Shown one piece after another: positions 9,561 to 20,278 of a stretch of DNA of 64,000 bases (position 1 is the stretch's first letter; each line of letters opens with the position of its first letter). The translations under genes and the position numbers were made by a program. The DNA is from Kosakonia sacchari (GTDB lineage Bacteria > Pseudomonadota > Gammaproteobacteria > Enterobacterales > Enterobacteriaceae). The DNA lies in assembly GCA_900109485.1 (NCBI GenBank), contig FOAY01000006.1, forward strand, positions 1 to 64,000, in the 5' to 3' direction. Under the pieces are notes generated by a model, which made no database searches, was not told the DNA's origin, and was given only the letters and a program-made list of their open reading frames with translations.

Positions 9561-11258
9561 TCACCGCGCCGGGGCGGGAAGCCACGCTTCAGCAAAGTCA
9601 AACCAGCCACGCGTATTCAGATGGATTCCTTCAACGCCCGGCGGTGCGCTGATACGGTACTGGTAATTAAACAGCGGTGTGAGCGTGGCATTATCCATCA
9701 GCGTATTGAACACGTCATGCAGCGCCTGGTAACGCTCCTGCTCATTCGCCTGCCGCTGCACGGCATCCAGCGTCGCCTGCAAATGCGCGAACTGCGGCGC
9801 ACTAAGCAGGTTGGGCCATAGCGGGTCGCAACGTATCCACTGCTCAAGGGTATATTCCGGCGTTTCGCCAATCAGCCTGTCTCCCATCATCAGGTCGGCA
9901 GTCGCAAGCTGGGGGCAGCCATCCCAGTTTTTGCTGTCGTGGAAAATAACCGTCAGTTCACAACCGAGCGTGGCGAGATAAAGCCTGAGTTGCTCCGCCA
10001 TGATGTGCAGTTCCACCGGAAGATGGTAGAGCAGGGTGAGTTTTGCTGGCAGCGGAACCTGTTCGGCTGGCCATTCAGGCATTTGCCAGCCGGGTAAGAG
10101 CTCACGGCTGGGCGTGATCAGATTCTCGTCAAGCGGCAGCGTCTGTACCAGCGAGGTGTGATGAATAATCTGTACCAGACGGCGGGATTGCGCCGGGCTC
10201 AGGCGTGTGCCAGGTCGCTGGGCAAGATAACAAAACCCAAGGCTGATGCCGTTACTGACGGGTTGCAGGTGACGAAGCTCATCCGGCTCGCCAATGGCAA
10301 TTTGTACCGGGTGCCGGCAACTGGTGCCTAAATCCTGCTCAAACAACTGTGGCGTGATCCAGAACTCCACCGCCTTCAGGAATGAATGCCCAAGATGATA
10401 GTGGTCGTGACTCTCCAGCCGGACCAGTTCGCGGCTGTACGTTACCAGGCGAAACGGCCCGGTACCGACCATCGGCTGCTGCGGATGTGCCAGACGGCTG
10501 CCGTAGCTGGCAAGACGGTACGGCAGCCAGAAATCTGGGCGGTGCAGTTTGAATGTCAGACACCAGGGATGCGTGATTTCAATGCTCGCGACGCTGGCAA
10601 ATAACGTTTGCAACGCCGGCAATTGCAGAAGCCGGTGCAGGCTCTCCTGCAACTGCGCAGCCGTGACGGTATCGCCGTTATGCCAGTGCAGCGTGGCATG
10701 CAAATAGAATCGCCAGCACAAGCCGTCTGCGCTCACATCCCAGTGATGCGCCAAATCACCCTGCGGTTGAATGCTGTGACGGACAAAACGGGTCAGGCCG
10801 CTGAAGATCTGCCCGGCAAGATGCTGTTCCGCGCGTCCAGGAAGAAAACCCGGAACGAGGGGATCAAGGGGGCGATAGTAGGGAATGCGCAGCGTTGGCG
10901 TTTCGTTTTGCCACAAGCCGCCGAGAAACGGATTCAGCAATGTGCGCAGATCGTCCGGTGCAATTTGCGCCAGCGCCAACGCATTCTGCTGCTGACCAGT
11001 ATTGAGCGCCTGTTCGAGCATCTCACTGCGTATCGATTCCGGCGTGACCAGCAACTGCAACTCGCCGCGTTTACCCCGTCCGGATTGCGATTGCCAGCGC
11101 AGCCAGCCCGCGTCCTGCATCTGGCGCAGCAGTGTGCGCATATGCCGCTCGCTGCAAAAACAGTGCGCCGCCAGCTCCGTTACGCTGGCGGATTGTTTTT
11201 CCCCGGCAGAGATCTGCCACAGGCGTTGGTACTGATTGAGCCGATTGAGGAGTCGCAT
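9561..11258 (-). CDS. ybaE: SgrR-family transcriptional regulator YbaE
   Basis: The 565-residue protein has the SgrR layout: an N-terminal winged helix (residues about 1-110, with ELAAHCFCSERHMRTLLRQMQDAGWL as recognition region) followed by a solute-binding-protein-like domain of the SBP_bac_5 type. SgrR itself senses sugar-phosphate stress. The ligand and targets of YbaE are not established. It matches E. coli YbaE (566 aa) throughout. It is transcribed divergently from cof, so the 100-bp gap carries both promoters. Confidence 0.93.
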   Translation of the reverse strand: MRLLNRLNQYQRLWQISAGEKQSASVTELAAHCFCSERHMRTLLRQMQDAGWLRWQSQSGRGKRGELQLLVTPESIRSEMLEQALNTGQQQNALALAQIAPDDLRTLLNPFLGGLWQNETPTLRIPYYRPLDPLVPGFLPGRAEQHLAGQIFSGLTRFVRHSIQPQGDLAHHWDVSADGLCWRFYLHATLHWHNGDTVTAAQLQESLHRLLQLPALQTLFASVASIEITHPWCLTFKLHRPDFWLPYRLASYGSRLAHPQQPMVGTGPFRLVTYSRELVRLESHDHYHLGHSFLKAVEFWITPQLFEQDLGTSCRHPVQIAIGEPDELRHLQPVSNGISLGFCYLAQRPGTRLSPAQSRRLVQIIHHTSLVQTLPLDENLITPSRELLPGWQMPEWPAEQVPLPAKLTLLYHLPVELHIMAEQLRLYLATLGCELTVIFHDSKNWDGCPQLATADLMMGDRLIGETPEYTLEQWIRCDPLWPNLLSAPQFAHLQATLDAVQRQANEQERYQALHDVFNTLMDNATLTPLFNYQYRISAPPGVEGIHLNTRGWFDFAEAWLPAPAR

Positions 11259-11358
11259 AAACCCGGAACAATATTTGTCATCTATTCACTATTACTTCCG
11301 TATATCTCACGTAATACTGGAACACAACTGTGAATGAGACATAACCGGAGAAAAGATG

Positions 11359-12177
11359 ATGGCGCGTTTGGCTGCTTTTGACATGGATGGCACCCTGTTA
11401 ATGCCCGACCACCGTTTAGGCGAACAAACGGTCACTGCGCTCCAGCGTCTGCGCGAACGGAATATCACCCTGACTTTTGCGACCGGGCGGCACGCGCTGG
11501 AGATGCGTAGCCTGATCAGCAGTCTGGCGCTGGATGCTTTTTTAATAACCGGTAACGGAACACGCATTCATTCGCAGGAAGGCGAGCTACTGTTCCGTCA
11601 GGATCTGAACCCGGAAGTGGCGGATCTCGTGCTGCACAGCACATGGGATACCCGCGCGACCGTTCACGTATTCAATGATTCCGGCTGGTTGACGGATAAT
11701 GCGCTGCCAGAGTTGCTGGAAGCGCATCAGCTCAGTGGTTTTACCTACCAACTGGCCGATCTCAGGCGCTTACCGGCTCACGATGTGACCAAGATTTGTT
11801 TTGTCGGCGATCATGACGATCTCTGCCGTCTGCGCATTCAACTGAATGAGGTGCTGGGAGCGCGTGCGCACTTGTGTTTTTCGGCCACCGATTGTCTGGA
11901 AATCCTGCCGACTGGCTGTAACAAAGGTTCCGCGCTGGCGGCGCTGAGCTTGTCGCTGGGGCTGACATTGCAGGATTGCATGGCGTTTGGCGACGCGATG
12001 AATGACAGAGAGATGCTTGAAAGCGTCGGACACGGCATGATCATGGGCAACGCCATGCCGCAGTTACGGGAAGCGTTGCCGCATTTACCGGTTATTGGGC
12101 ACTGCCGGAATCAGGCAGTATCCCACTTTTTGCTGCACTGGCTGGACACACCTAATCTTCCTTATTCCCCCGAATGA
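11359..12177 (+). CDS. cof: HMP-PP phosphatase Cof (HAD superfamily)
   Basis: Cof is a Cof-type (IIB) HAD hydrolase that dephosphorylates 4-amino-2-methyl-5-hydroxymethylpyrimidine diphosphate and other sugar phosphates. The 272-residue product has motif I FDMDGTLL (nucleophile Asp8), motif II FATGRH, Lys in NKGSAL and motif IV FGDAMND. ATG codons at 11356 and 11359 both lie behind GGAG. The second gives the E. coli start [12 protein letters not shown] hairpin terminator immediately follows. Confidence 0.95.
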   Translation: MARLAAFDMDGTLLMPDHRLGEQTVTALQRLRERNITLTFATGRHALEMRSLISSLALDAFLITGNGTRIHSQEGELLFRQDLNPEVADLVLHSTWDTRATVHVFNDSGWLTDNALPELLEAHQLSGFTYQLADLRRLPAHDVTKICFVGDHDDLCRLRIQLNEVLGARAHLCFSATDCLEILPTGCNKGSALAALSLSLGLTLQDCMAFGDAMNDREMLESVGHGMIMGNAMPQLREALPHLPVIGHCRNQAVSHFLLHWLDTPNLPYSPE

Positions 12178-12193
12178 AAAAGATTTTTCCAGC

Positions 12194-12220
12194 AAGCCGG
12201 GTTTTTACCCGGCTTTTTTT
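12194..12220 (+). terminator. Terminator after cof
   Basis: AAGCCGGG and CCCGGCTT arms with a TTTTTA loop are followed by a T run. The T run overlaps the last codons of the convergent cysteine desulfhydrase gene, whose TAA is at 12219-12221. Confidence 0.8.
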
Positions 12221-13265
12221 ATGCCGTCAGACGGGCGATTTCCGCGCGCCAGGGATCGATATCGCCGATGTTTGCCGCCACCCATTGCGGGTTGTAGTAG
12301 GTTTCCAGATACCGCTCACCGCTGTCGCACAGCAGCGTCACGATAGAGCCGCTGCGACCTTCTTCGCGCATCCGCGCGGCAAGCTGTAGCGCTCCCCACA
12401 TATTGGTGCCAGTAGAGGCGCCCACTTTGCGGCCGATTTGCGTTTCCAGCCACTGCGCCGTTGCCACACTGGCGGCATCGGGAACCCGCAGCATCTCATC
12501 CACCACGTCGGCAATAAAAGAAGGTTCCACGCGCGGACGGCCAATCCCTTCGATTTTGCTGCCTGTCGTGCTGCGCAGGCTGGCGTCGCGCTGCTGCCAG
12601 TAATCAAGGAACACCGAGTTTTCTGGATCCACCACCATCAACTGCGTGCCGTAGCCCTGGCTGCGAATATAGCGGCCAATGGTCGCTGAGGTGCCGCCGG
12701 TGCCTGCGCTCATCACAATGTAATCCGGCACCGGGTGCGGTTCATTTTTCATCTGACGGAAGATGCTGTCGGCAATATTGTTGTTGCCGCGCCAGTCGGT
12801 TGCACGTTCAGCAAACGTGAACTGATCCATATAGTGTCCGTTCAGCTCTTTTGCCAGCCGTTCCGATTCCGCATAGATCTCACAGGCGCTGTCAACAAAA
12901 TGGCAGCGACCGCCATAAAACTCGATCTGCTCAATTTTGCGTTTAGCGGTGCAATAAGGCATGACCGCGATAAAGGGCAGCCCCAGCAACCGCGCGAACC
13001 AGGCTTCGGAGACGGCGGTTGAACCGGAGGAGGCTTCAATAATGGTCGTGCCTTCTTTGATCCAGCCGTTACACAAACCATACAGGAATAATGAGCGCGC
13101 CAGCCGGTGTTTCAGGCTACCGGTCGGGTGCGTGCTTTCATCTTTCAGGTAGAGATTGATCCCCGGGAAAGCCGGCAGCATCAGGCGAATAAGGTGCGTA
13201 TCCGCAGAACGCTGTGCATCGGCGTTAATTTCATTGATAGCGTATTTGACCCAACTGCAATTCAT
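12219..13265 (-). CDS. cdsH: PLP-dependent L-cysteine desulfhydrase, CdsH-like
   Basis: The 348-residue product is a fold-type II PLP enzyme of the cysteine synthase/CBS family. It has the PLP lysine in [10 protein letters not shown] (Lys52), the substrate loop EASSGSTA, and the phosphate-binding [10 protein letters not shown]. In Salmonella the gene at this place, next to ybaO/decR, encodes the cysteine-inducible desulfhydrase CdsH, which splits cysteine to pyruvate, sulfide and ammonia. E. coli K-12 lacks it here. ATG 13265 is chosen; the frame stays open to 13310, which would run into the divergent decR promoter. Divergence from decR suggests cysteine-dependent control. Activity is inferred from family and position. 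Confidence 0.82.
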   Translation of the reverse strand: MNCSWVKYAINEINADAQRSADTHLIRLMLPAFPGINLYLKDESTHPTGSLKHRLARSLFLYGLCNGWIKEGTTIIEASSGSTAVSEAWFARLLGLPFIAVMPYCTAKRKIEQIEFYGGRCHFVDSACEIYAESERLAKELNGHYMDQFTFAERATDWRGNNNIADSIFRQMKNEPHPVPDYIVMSAGTGGTSATIGRYIRSQGYGTQLMVVDPENSVFLDYWQQRDASLRSTTGSKIEGIGRPRVEPSFIADVVDEMLRVPDAASVATAQWLETQIGRKVGASTGTNMWGALQLAARMREEGRSGSIVTLLCDSGERYLETYYNPQWVAANIGDIDPWRAEIARLTA

Positions 13266-13380
13266 GGCGGTTGTCCGTTTGTCATTTTGTGCCCAGTCTA
13301 GCGAAAGCAAAAGAAAAAAGGGTTGCCATTTAGCCTTTGTATTAGACTATAAAGAGAAAAATATTCTCCAGGATTCCCCA

Positions 13381-13839
13381 ATGTTAGATAAAGTTGACCG
13401 CAAGCTGCTCTCCCTGCTGCAACAGGATTGTTCGCTCTCTTTGCAGGCGCTGGCAGATGCCGTTAATCTGACCACCACTCCCTGCTGGAAACGTCTGAAG
13501 CGGCTGGAAGACGACGGGATTTTACTCGGTCGTGTCGCCGTGCTGGATGCAGAAAAACTGGGGCTGAATTTGACTGCCTTCGTGCTGATTAAAACCCAGC
13601 ACCACAGTAGCGACTGGTACTGCCGCTTTGTCAGCGAAGTGACGCAAATGCCGGAAGTGCTCGGTTTCTGGCGCATGGCGGGAGAGTATGATTATCTGCT
13701 GCGCGTGCAGGTGGCAGACATGAAACGCTATGACGACTTTTATAAGAAGCTGGTGAACAGCGTGCCGGGGCTGTCAGATGTCACTTCTAGCTTCGCCATG
13801 GAACAGATAAAATACACCACGGCTTTACCCATAGAATAA
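13381..13839 (+). CDS. decR: Lrp/AsnC-family cysteine-responsive regulator DecR
   Basis: This 152-residue regulator has an N-terminal helix-turn-helix ([26 protein letters not shown]) and a C-terminal RAM ligand-binding domain. It is almost identical to E. coli DecR (YbaO, CyuR), which activates cysteine detoxification genes when cysteine accumulates. ATG 13381 gives the family start [10 protein letters not shown]. The frame is open to 13156, but that region overlaps cdsH. It is divergent from cdsH (115-bp gap), its probable target. mdlA begins 49 bp downstream. Confidence 0.94.
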   Translation: MLDKVDRKLLSLLQQDCSLSLQALADAVNLTTTPCWKRLKRLEDDGILLGRVAVLDAEKLGLNLTAFVLIKTQHHSSDWYCRFVSEVTQMPEVLGFWRMAGEYDYLLRVQVADMKRYDDFYKKLVNSVPGLSDVTSSFAMEQIKYTTALPIE

Positions 13840-13888
13840 CGCTTAGGCTAAACCAACAGCCGGAAAATCACCTTCAGGATATAACCGC

Positions 13889-15652
13889 GTGCGATTATTT
13901 GCCCAGTTAGGCTGGTACTTTCGCCGGGAGTGGCAACGCTACCTCGGTGCAGTGGCCTTACTTATCATTATTGCTATTCTGCAACTCATTCCGCCCAAAG
14001 TGGTGGGGGTGATTGTCGATGGCGTAACCGAACAGCATTACACCACATCACAGGTGTGGATGTGGATTGGCGTACTGGTCGCGGTCGCCGTCGTCACCTA
14101 TCTGCTGCGTTATGTCTGGCGCGTCTGGTTGTTCGGCGCGTCTTATCAACTGGCCGTCGAGCTGCGTGAAGATTTCTATCGTCAATTGAGCCGCCAGCAT
14201 CCGGAGTTTTACCTGCGTCACCGTACCGGCGATTTAATGGCGCGAGCAACGAATGACGTCGATCGCGTCGTGTTTGCTGCCGGTGAAGGCGTATTGACGT
14301 TAGTGGATTCACTGGTGATGGGCTGCGTGGTGCTGGTGGTGATGTCAACGCAAATTAGCTGGCAATTAACGCTGCTGTCGCTGCTGCCGATGCCGATTAT
14401 GGCGCTGGTTATCAAGCGTTACGGCGATCAGTTGCACCAGCGTTTTAAATTAGCGCAGGCGGCATTCTCCGCGCTTAACGATCGCACGCAAGAGAGCATG
14501 ACCAGTATCCGCATGATCAAAGCCTTCGGCCTGGAGGATCGCCAGTCGGCGCTGTTTGCGGCAGAGGCCGCCGACACCGGGGCGAAAAATATGCGCGTCG
14601 CCCGTGTTGATGCGCGTTTTGATCCCACCATTTACATTGCGATTGGCCTGGCGAATATGCTGGCGATTGGCGGCGGTAGCTGGATGATTGTCCACGGTAC
14701 GCTGACGCTCGGTCAGCTCACCAGTTTTGCCATGTATCTGGGGCTGATGATTTGGCCGATGCTGGCGCTGGCGTGGATGTTTAATATTGTGGAGCGTGGA
14801 AGTGCGGCTTACAGCCGAATTCGCGACATGCTGGCAGAAGCGCCGGTAGTGAATGACGGCAGTGAGCCGGTGCCGGAAGGGCGCGGCAATCTGGCTATCG
14901 CTATCCGTGAATTTCGCTATCCGCAAACGGAAAGCGCCGTGCTGAATAATGTTAACGTACTGCTGACGCCGGGCCAGATGTTGGGCATCTGCGGGCCGAC
15001 CGGTGCCGGGAAAACCACCTTGCTGGCATTAATTCAGCGCCATTTTGACGTCGGGCAGGGGGATATTCGTTTCCACAATATTCCCCTTCAGCAATTGAAG
15101 CTCGATGCCTGGCGCAGCCGTCTGGCGGTGGTGAATCAGACTCCGTTCCTCTTCTCCGATACGGTGGGCAACAACATTGCGTTAGGCAAACCCGGCGCTA
15201 CGCAGGAAGAGATTGAACACGTGGCGAAGCTTGCCAGTGTGCATGACGACATTCTGCGTCTGCCGCAGGGCTACGATACGGAAGTGGGCGAGCGCGGCGT
15301 GATGCTTTCCGGCGGTCAAAAACAGCGCATCTCGATTGCACGCGCACTGTTGCTCAATGCCGAGATCCTGATCCTGGATGATGCGCTGTCGGCCGTTGAC
15401 GGGCGTACCGAACATCAAATTTTGCATAACCTGCGCCAGTGGGGCGAAGGGCGCACGGTCATTATCAGCGCGCATCGCCTGTCGGCGCTGACGGAAGCCA
15501 GTGAGATTTTAGTCATGCAGCATGGACATATTGCCCAGCGTGGCCAGCATGAGCAGCTTGCGCGCCAGCCGGGCTGGTATCGCGATATGTATCGCTACCA
15601 GCAACTGGAAGCTGCGTTGAACGACGTACCGCAGGAGGCCGCCGATGCGTAA
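13889..15652 (+). CDS. mdlA: Multidrug resistance-like ABC transporter MdlA
   Basis: MdlA is a half-transporter of the ABCB type with an N-terminal six-helix membrane domain (about 1-310) and a C-terminal ATPase with Walker [10 protein letters not shown], signature LSGGQKQR and Walker [13 protein letters not shown]. It is expected to pair with MdlB as a heterodimer in the inner membrane; the substrate is unknown. The product has 587 residues against 590 in E. coli. The start is GTG 13889 behind AGGA. The last 8 bases overlap mdlB, indicating translational coupling. Confidence 0.95.
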   Translation: MRLFAQLGWYFRREWQRYLGAVALLIIIAILQLIPPKVVGVIVDGVTEQHYTTSQVWMWIGVLVAVAVVTYLLRYVWRVWLFGASYQLAVELREDFYRQLSRQHPEFYLRHRTGDLMARATNDVDRVVFAAGEGVLTLVDSLVMGCVVLVVMSTQISWQLTLLSLLPMPIMALVIKRYGDQLHQRFKLAQAAFSALNDRTQESMTSIRMIKAFGLEDRQSALFAAEAADTGAKNMRVARVDARFDPTIYIAIGLANMLAIGGGSWMIVHGTLTLGQLTSFAMYLGLMIWPMLALAWMFNIVERGSAAYSRIRDMLAEAPVVNDGSEPVPEGRGNLAIAIREFRYPQTESAVLNNVNVLLTPGQMLGICGPTGAGKTTLLALIQRHFDVGQGDIRFHNIPLQQLKLDAWRSRLAVVNQTPFLFSDTVGNNIALGKPGATQEEIEHVAKLASVHDDILRLPQGYDTEVGERGVMLSGGQKQRISIARALLLNAEILILDDALSAVDGRTEHQILHNLRQWGEGRTVIISAHRLSALTEASEILVMQHGHIAQRGQHEQLARQPGWYRDMYRYQQLEAALNDVPQEAADA

Positions 15653-17423
15653 TCTCGCACGACAATGGCCGACGCTGAAACGCCTGCTGGGGTATGGCAA
15701 ACCATGGCGCAAATCGTTAATCAAAGCGGTGTTGATGCTGTGGGTTGCGGCGATTGCGGAAGTCTCCGGCCCGGCGCTGATCAGCTACTTTATCGATAAT
15801 ATGGTGGCGAAAAGCTACCTGCCGCTTGCGCTGGTTTCCGGTCTGGCTGCGGTTTATGTCGGTCTGCAACTGCTGGCGGCGCTGCTGCACTACAGTCAAT
15901 CGCTGCTGTTTAACCAGGCGGCGGTTGGCGTGGTACAACAACTGCGTACTGATGTGATGGATGCCGCGCTGCGCCAGCCGCTGAGCGAATTTGATACCCA
16001 GCCGGTCGGGCAGATTATCTCCCGCGTGACCAACGACACCGAAGTGATCCGCGATCTTTATGTCACGGTGGTGGCGACGGTGCTGCGCAGCGCCGCGTTG
16101 ATTGGCGCGATGTTGGTCGCCATGTTCAGCCTGGACTGGCGGATGGCGCTGGTGGCGATGGGGATTTTCCCGGCGGTGCTGATCGTTATGCTGATCTATC
16201 AGCGCTACAGCACGCCGATTGTGCGCCGGATGCGTGCCTACCTTGCTGACATTAACGATGGCTTTAACGAAATCATTAACGGGATGGGCGTGATTCAGCA
16301 GTTCCGCCAGCAGGCGCGCTTTGGTGAGCGTATGGGCGATGCCAGCCGTTCCCACTATCTTGCGCGCATGCAAACTCTGCGGCTGGATGGCTTTCTGCTG
16401 CGCCCGCTGCTGAGTCTTTTCTCGGCGCTGGTGCTGTGCGGGCTGCTGATGCTGTTTGGTTTCTCCTCCGTGGGAACGGTGGAAGTCGGCGTGCTGTATG
16501 CGTTTATCAGCTACCTTGGCCGTCTGAATGAACCGTTGATTGAGCTGACGACGCAGCAATCGATGTTGCAGCAGGCGGTTGTCGCGGGCGAGCGTGTGTT
16601 CGAACTGATGGATCGGCCGCGCCAGTCTTATGGTGACGATGATACGCCGCTGCACAGTGGTGCCATTGATATTGAGAATGTTTCGTTTGCCTACCGCGAC
16701 GATCAACTGGTGCTGAAGGATATTTCGCTGTCGATTGCGCCGCGCAGCTTTGTCGCCTTAGTGGGGCATACCGGTAGCGGAAAAAGTACGCTCGCCAGCC
16801 TGTTGATGGGGTACTACCCGCTCACCCAGGGCGAGATCCGCCTCGACGGAAGGCCGCTCTCTGCGCTCAGCCATACGGCGCTGCGCAAAGGCGTGGCGAT
16901 GGTGCAACAGGATCCGGTAGTGCTGGCGGACAGCTTTTTCACCAACGTGACGCTGGGGCGCGATATCAGCGAAGCGCAGGTGTGGCAGGCGCTGGAGACG
17001 GTACAACTGGCGGAACTGGCGCGCGGTATGAGTGCGGGCATTCATACCCGGCTCGGCGAGCAGGGGAATAACCTCTCGGTTGGGCAAAAACAGCTGCTGG
17101 CGCTGGCGCGCGTGCTGGTCGATACGCCGCAGATCCTGATCCTCGATGAGGCAACGGCAAATATCGACTCCGGTACCGAGCAGGCAATCCAGCATGCGCT
17201 GGCAGCGGTGCGTAAGCAGACCACGCTGGTGGTGATCGCCCACCGTTTATCGACCATTGTTGAGGCCGAAACCATCCTTGTGTTACATCGCGGGCAGGCG
17301 GTGGAGCGCGGGACGCACCAGCAATTGTTGGCCGCGAAAGGGCGCTACTGGCAGATGTATCAACTGCAACTGGCCGGGGAAGAACTGGCGGCCAGCGCGC
17401 GAGAAGAGTCGCTTATCGCCTGA
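15645..17423 (+). CDS. mdlB: Multidrug resistance-like ABC transporter MdlB
   Basis: This second half-transporter of 592 residues has six membrane helices followed by an ATPase domain with Walker [10 protein letters not shown] and Walker [13 protein letters not shown]. Its signature motif reads LSVGQ rather than LSGGQ, as in E. coli MdlB, so the two ATP sites of the MdlAB heterodimer are probably unequal. The start codon lies within mdlA. A hairpin terminator that also carries an NtrC site follows 55 bp after the stop. Confidence 0.95.
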   Translation: MRNLARQWPTLKRLLGYGKPWRKSLIKAVLMLWVAAIAEVSGPALISYFIDNMVAKSYLPLALVSGLAAVYVGLQLLAALLHYSQSLLFNQAAVGVVQQLRTDVMDAALRQPLSEFDTQPVGQIISRVTNDTEVIRDLYVTVVATVLRSAALIGAMLVAMFSLDWRMALVAMGIFPAVLIVMLIYQRYSTPIVRRMRAYLADINDGFNEIINGMGVIQQFRQQARFGERMGDASRSHYLARMQTLRLDGFLLRPLLSLFSALVLCGLLMLFGFSSVGTVEVGVLYAFISYLGRLNEPLIELTTQQSMLQQAVVAGERVFELMDRPRQSYGDDDTPLHSGAIDIENVSFAYRDDQLVLKDISLSIAPRSFVALVGHTGSGKSTLASLLMGYYPLTQGEIRLDGRPLSALSHTALRKGVAMVQQDPVVLADSFFTNVTLGRDISEAQVWQALETVQLAELARGMSAGIHTRLGEQGNNLSVGQKQLLALARVLVDTPQILILDEATANIDSGTEQAIQHALAAVRKQTTLVVIAHRLSTIVEAETILVLHRGQAVERGTHQQLLAAKGRYWQMYQLQLAGEELAASAREESLIA

Positions 17424-17440
17424 TGCACCAAAATTAGGCA
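17424..17440 (+). promoter_or_regulatory. Possible second NtrC site upstream of glnK
   Basis: TGCACCAAAATTAGGCA keeps a perfect left half of the NtrC consensus TGCACC-N5-GGTGCA, but the right half is weak (TAGGCA). It begins directly after the mdlB stop codon. Confidence 0.35.
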
Positions 17441-17477
17441 TGCTACTGACAGGATCCTCTGTTGGTGCAAAAAAGTA

Positions 17478-17507
17478 ACGCACCATGCACTGTTATGGTG
17501 CGTTTTT
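17478..17507 (+). terminator. Terminator after mdlB, overlapping the NtrC site
   Basis: ACGCACCAT and ATGGTGCGT arms (9 bp, perfect) with an 8-nt loop are followed by TTTT. The right arm and loop contain the NtrC site at 17486-17502. Confidence 0.75.
17486..17502 (+). promoter_or_regulatory. NtrC (GlnG) enhancer site for glnK
   Basis: TGCACTGTTATGGTGCG fits the 17-bp NtrC consensus TGCACY-N5-GGTGCA except for the last base. It lies about 110 bp upstream of the sigma-54 promoter, a normal enhancer distance. Confidence 0.7.
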
Positions 17508-17607
17508 CTTTTCTGGCACCAGGCCGAATCGCGAGCCTGCATTTTTCTCCTTCCGCTTTTCCCGGCCTGTCTGCACTAACAATCTGAAATTCTCCTCGTT
17601 TTCATTG

Positions 17608-17625
17608 TTGGCACACCGCTTGCAA
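17608..17625 (+). promoter_or_regulatory. Sigma-54 promoter of glnK-amtB
   Basis: TTGGCACACCGCTTGCAA matches the RpoN consensus TGGCAC-N5-TTGCA exactly. It predicts glnK-amtB transcription under nitrogen limitation through NtrC. Confidence 0.9.
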
Positions 17626-17679
17626 TATCTGTCATGTGTTAGCTGCGGCCATTATCGAATTTCGACTGGAGGGGGATCT

Positions 17680-18018
17680 ATGAAGCTGGTTACCGTGGTG
17701 ATTAAACCATTCAAACTCGAAGACGTTCGTGAAGCACTGTCTTCTATTGGTATTCAAGGGCTGACCGTGACTGAAGTTAAAGGTTTCGGGCGTCAGAAAG
17801 GTCATGCCGAGCTGTACCGCGGTGCGGAATATAGCGTCAATTTCCTGCCCAAAGTGAAAATTGATGTGGCGATTGCTGATGATCAACTCGATGAAGTGAT
17901 CGATGTGATCAGCAAAGCGGCCTACACCGGAAAAATTGGCGACGGCAAAATTTTCGTTGCTGAGTTGCAACGCGTCATTCGTATTCGTACCGGCGAAGCC
18001 GACGAAGCGGCACTGTAA
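17680..18018 (+). CDS. glnK: Nitrogen regulatory PII protein GlnK
   Basis: GlnK is a trimeric PII signal protein that binds ATP, ADP and 2-oxoglutarate and blocks AmtB when nitrogen is plentiful. The 112-residue product has the T-loop with the uridylylation residue Tyr51 (ELYRGAEYSV) and the C-terminal IRIRTGE.DEAAL loop. ATG 17680 follows a strong GGAGGGGG. The frame runs further upstream but would include the sigma-54 promoter. amtB starts 32 bp downstream, the usual glnK-amtB pair. Confidence 0.97.
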   Translation: MKLVTVVIKPFKLEDVREALSSIGIQGLTVTEVKGFGRQKGHAELYRGAEYSVNFLPKVKIDVAIADDQLDEVIDVISKAAYTGKIGDGKIFVAELQRVIRIRTGEADEAAL

Positions 18019-18050
18019 TAGCTGGCCACACAGTGATAGGGATTGGAACG

Positions 18051-19337
18051 ATGAAAAACACAACATTAAAAACAGGTCTTGCTTCACTGGCATTGCTGCC
18101 AGGTCTGGCGATGGCGGCTCCCGCTGTGGCAGATAAAGCAGACAACGGCTTTATGATGATTTCTACTGCGCTGGTGCTGTTTATGAGCATCCCGGGCATC
18201 GCGCTGTTTTACGGCGGCCTGATCCGCGGGAAAAACGTGCTCTCTATGCTGACGCAGGTGGCTGTCACCTTCGCGCTGGTGTGCGTTCTGTGGGTGGTTT
18301 ATGGCTACTCTCTGGCTTTTGGCGAGGGCAACAGCTTCTTCGGCAGCTTCAACTGGGTAATGCTGAAGAATATTGAATTGACTGCGGTCATGGGCAGCAT
18401 CTATCAATATATCCACGTTGCTTTCCAGGGCTCTTTCGCCTGTATCACCGTCGGCCTGATTGTTGGTGCGCTGGCTGAGCGTATTCGCTTCTCTGCGGTG
18501 CTGATTTTCGTGGTGGTATGGCTGACGCTCTCTTATGTGCCAATCGCGCACATGGTATGGGGCGGCGGTCTGCTGGCAGCGCATGGCGCGCTGGACTTCG
18601 CTGGCGGTACGGTGGTGCATATCAACGCCGCTGTTGCAGGCCTGGTGGGTGCTTACCTGATTGGTAAACGTGTGGGCTTCGGCAAAGAAGCGTTCAAACC
18701 GCATAACCTGCCGATGGTCTTTACCGGCACCGCTATCCTCTATGTCGGTTGGTTCGGCTTCAACGCGGGTTCCGCAAGTGCGGCTAACGAAATCGCCGGT
18801 CTGGCCTTTGTGAATACCGTTGTGGCTACCGCGGGCGCAATCCTGGCGTGGGTGTTCGGCGAGTGGGCGCTGCGTGGCAAACCGTCTCTGCTGGGTGCAT
18901 GTTCCGGCGCGATTGCAGGCCTGGTCGGTATTACTCCGGCGTGTGGTTATGTCGGTGTCGGCGGCGCGCTGATTGTGGGCCTGGTTTCAGGTCTGGCAGG
19001 TCTGTGGGGCGTTACTGCACTGAAACGTATGCTGCGTGTTGACGATCCGTGTGACGTGTTCGGTGTGCACGGCGTGTGCGGTATCGTTGGCTGTATCATG
19101 ACCGGCATCTTTGCCGCAACGTCCCTGGGCGGCGTCGGTTACGCACAAGGCGTGACGATGGGTCAGCAGCTACTGGTTCAGCTGGAAAGTATCGCACTCA
19201 CCATCGTGTGGTCCGGCGTCGTGGCCTTTATCGGCTACAAACTGGCTGACATGACTGTGGGCCTGCGTGTACCGGAAGATCAAGAGCGTGAAGGTCTGGA
19301 TGTTAACAGCCACGGCGAAAACGCCTACAACGCCTGA
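18051..19337 (+). CDS. amtB: Ammonium transporter AmtB
   Basis: AmtB is a trimeric inner-membrane ammonium channel. The 428-residue product equals the E. coli length. A cleavable signal peptide (GLASLALLPGLAMA) precedes 11 membrane helices. The pore twin histidines are seen in YIHVAFQGSF and VFGVHGVCG. The C-terminal tail ending SHGENAYNA is the GlnK contact. A terminator shared with the convergent tesB follows. Confidence 0.97.
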   Translation: MKNTTLKTGLASLALLPGLAMAAPAVADKADNGFMMISTALVLFMSIPGIALFYGGLIRGKNVLSMLTQVAVTFALVCVLWVVYGYSLAFGEGNSFFGSFNWVMLKNIELTAVMGSIYQYIHVAFQGSFACITVGLIVGALAERIRFSAVLIFVVVWLTLSYVPIAHMVWGGGLLAAHGALDFAGGTVVHINAAVAGLVGAYLIGKRVGFGKEAFKPHNLPMVFTGTAILYVGWFGFNAGSASAANEIAGLAFVNTVVATAGAILAWVFGEWALRGKPSLLGACSGAIAGLVGITPACGYVGVGGALIVGLVSGLAGLWGVTALKRMLRVDDPCDVFGVHGVCGIVGCIMTGIFAATSLGGVGYAQGVTMGQQLLVQLESIALTIVWSGVVAFIGYKLADMTVGLRVPEDQEREGLDVNSHGENAYNA

Positions 19338-19363
19338 TCGAATTGAGTTATCTCCTGAGCATA

Positions 19364-19390
19364 AAAAAGCCTCCATTCGGAGGCTTTTCC
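19364..19390. terminator. Bidirectional terminator between amtB and tesB
   Basis: AAAAGCCTCC and GGAGGCTTTT arms around an ATTC loop carry A and T runs on both sides, so it can serve both convergent genes. Confidence 0.85.
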
Positions 19391-19417
19391 TTTTGTAGAG
19401 CCTTATTTTGTAAAGCC

Positions 19418-20278
19418 TTAGTTGCGGTTGCGCATTACGCCTTCCTGCACGGTTGACGCTACCAGCACGCCCTGTTGCGTATAGAACTCGCCGCGAACAA
19501 AGCCGCGCGCCCCGGAGGCCGACGTACTTTCCACGCTATAAAGCAGCCATTCATTCATATTGAATGGGCGATGGAACCACATCGAGTGGTCGATGGTGGC
19601 GACCTGCATACCGTGTTCAAGGAATCCCACGCCGTGCGGCTGGAGCGCCACCGGCAGGAAGTTGAAGTCAGAGGCGTAGCCCAGCAGGTATTGATGGACG
19701 CGAAAATCTTCCGGCACCACGCCGTTCGCGCGGATCCAGACCTGGCGCGCAGGCTCGGCAACATGCCCTTTCAGCGGGTTGTGAAATTCTACCGGCCGGA
19801 TCTCCAGCGGTTTATCGCTGAGGAATTTCTCTTTCACCAGCGGTGGCAACAAATGGGAAAGTGCATGCGCAATATCGGTTTCGGATTTCAGTGAATCCGG
19901 TGCGGGCGCATCCGGCATCGTTTTTTGATGTTCGTAACCCGTCTCCGGCGCCTGGAACGAGGCGGTCATGTAGAAAATTGGCTTCCCGTTCTGGATCGCC
20001 GCCACGCGGCGGGCGCTGAAGCTGTTGCCGTCGCGCAGAACTTCCACGTCATAGACAATCGGTTTCTGGCTATCGCCAGGACGCAAAAAGTAGCTGTGGA
20101 AGGAGTGCACCAGACGCTCGGCGGGGACGGTCTCTTTCGCGGCGTACAGCGCCTGGCCAACAACCTGGCCGCCAAAGACCTGGCGTAACCCTAAATCTTC
20201 GCTCTGGCCGCGAAACAGGCCTTCTTCGATTTTTTCCAGATTCAACAATGACAGCAGGTTAGAGAGTGCCTGACTCAT
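19418..20278 (-). CDS. tesB: Acyl-CoA thioesterase II
   Basis: TesB hydrolyses medium- and long-chain acyl-CoAs. The 286-residue double-hotdog protein has the same length as E. coli TesB. The catalytic Asp204 lies in [12 protein letters not shown], and the second hotdog motif [11 protein letters not shown] is intact. ATG 20278 gives the family start [17 protein letters not shown]. The frame is open further to 20362, but that is the promoter gap towards the divergent ybaY. Confidence 0.97.
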   Translation of the reverse strand: MSQALSNLLSLLNLEKIEEGLFRGQSEDLGLRQVFGGQVVGQALYAAKETVPAERLVHSFHSYFLRPGDSQKPIVYDVEVLRDGNSFSARRVAAIQNGKPIFYMTASFQAPETGYEHQKTMPDAPAPDSLKSETDIAHALSHLLPPLVKEKFLSDKPLEIRPVEFHNPLKGHVAEPARQVWIRANGVVPEDFRVHQYLLGYASDFNFLPVALQPHGVGFLEHGMQVATIDHSMWFHRPFNMNEWLLYSVESTSASGARGFVRGEFYTQQGVLVASTVQEGVMRNRN

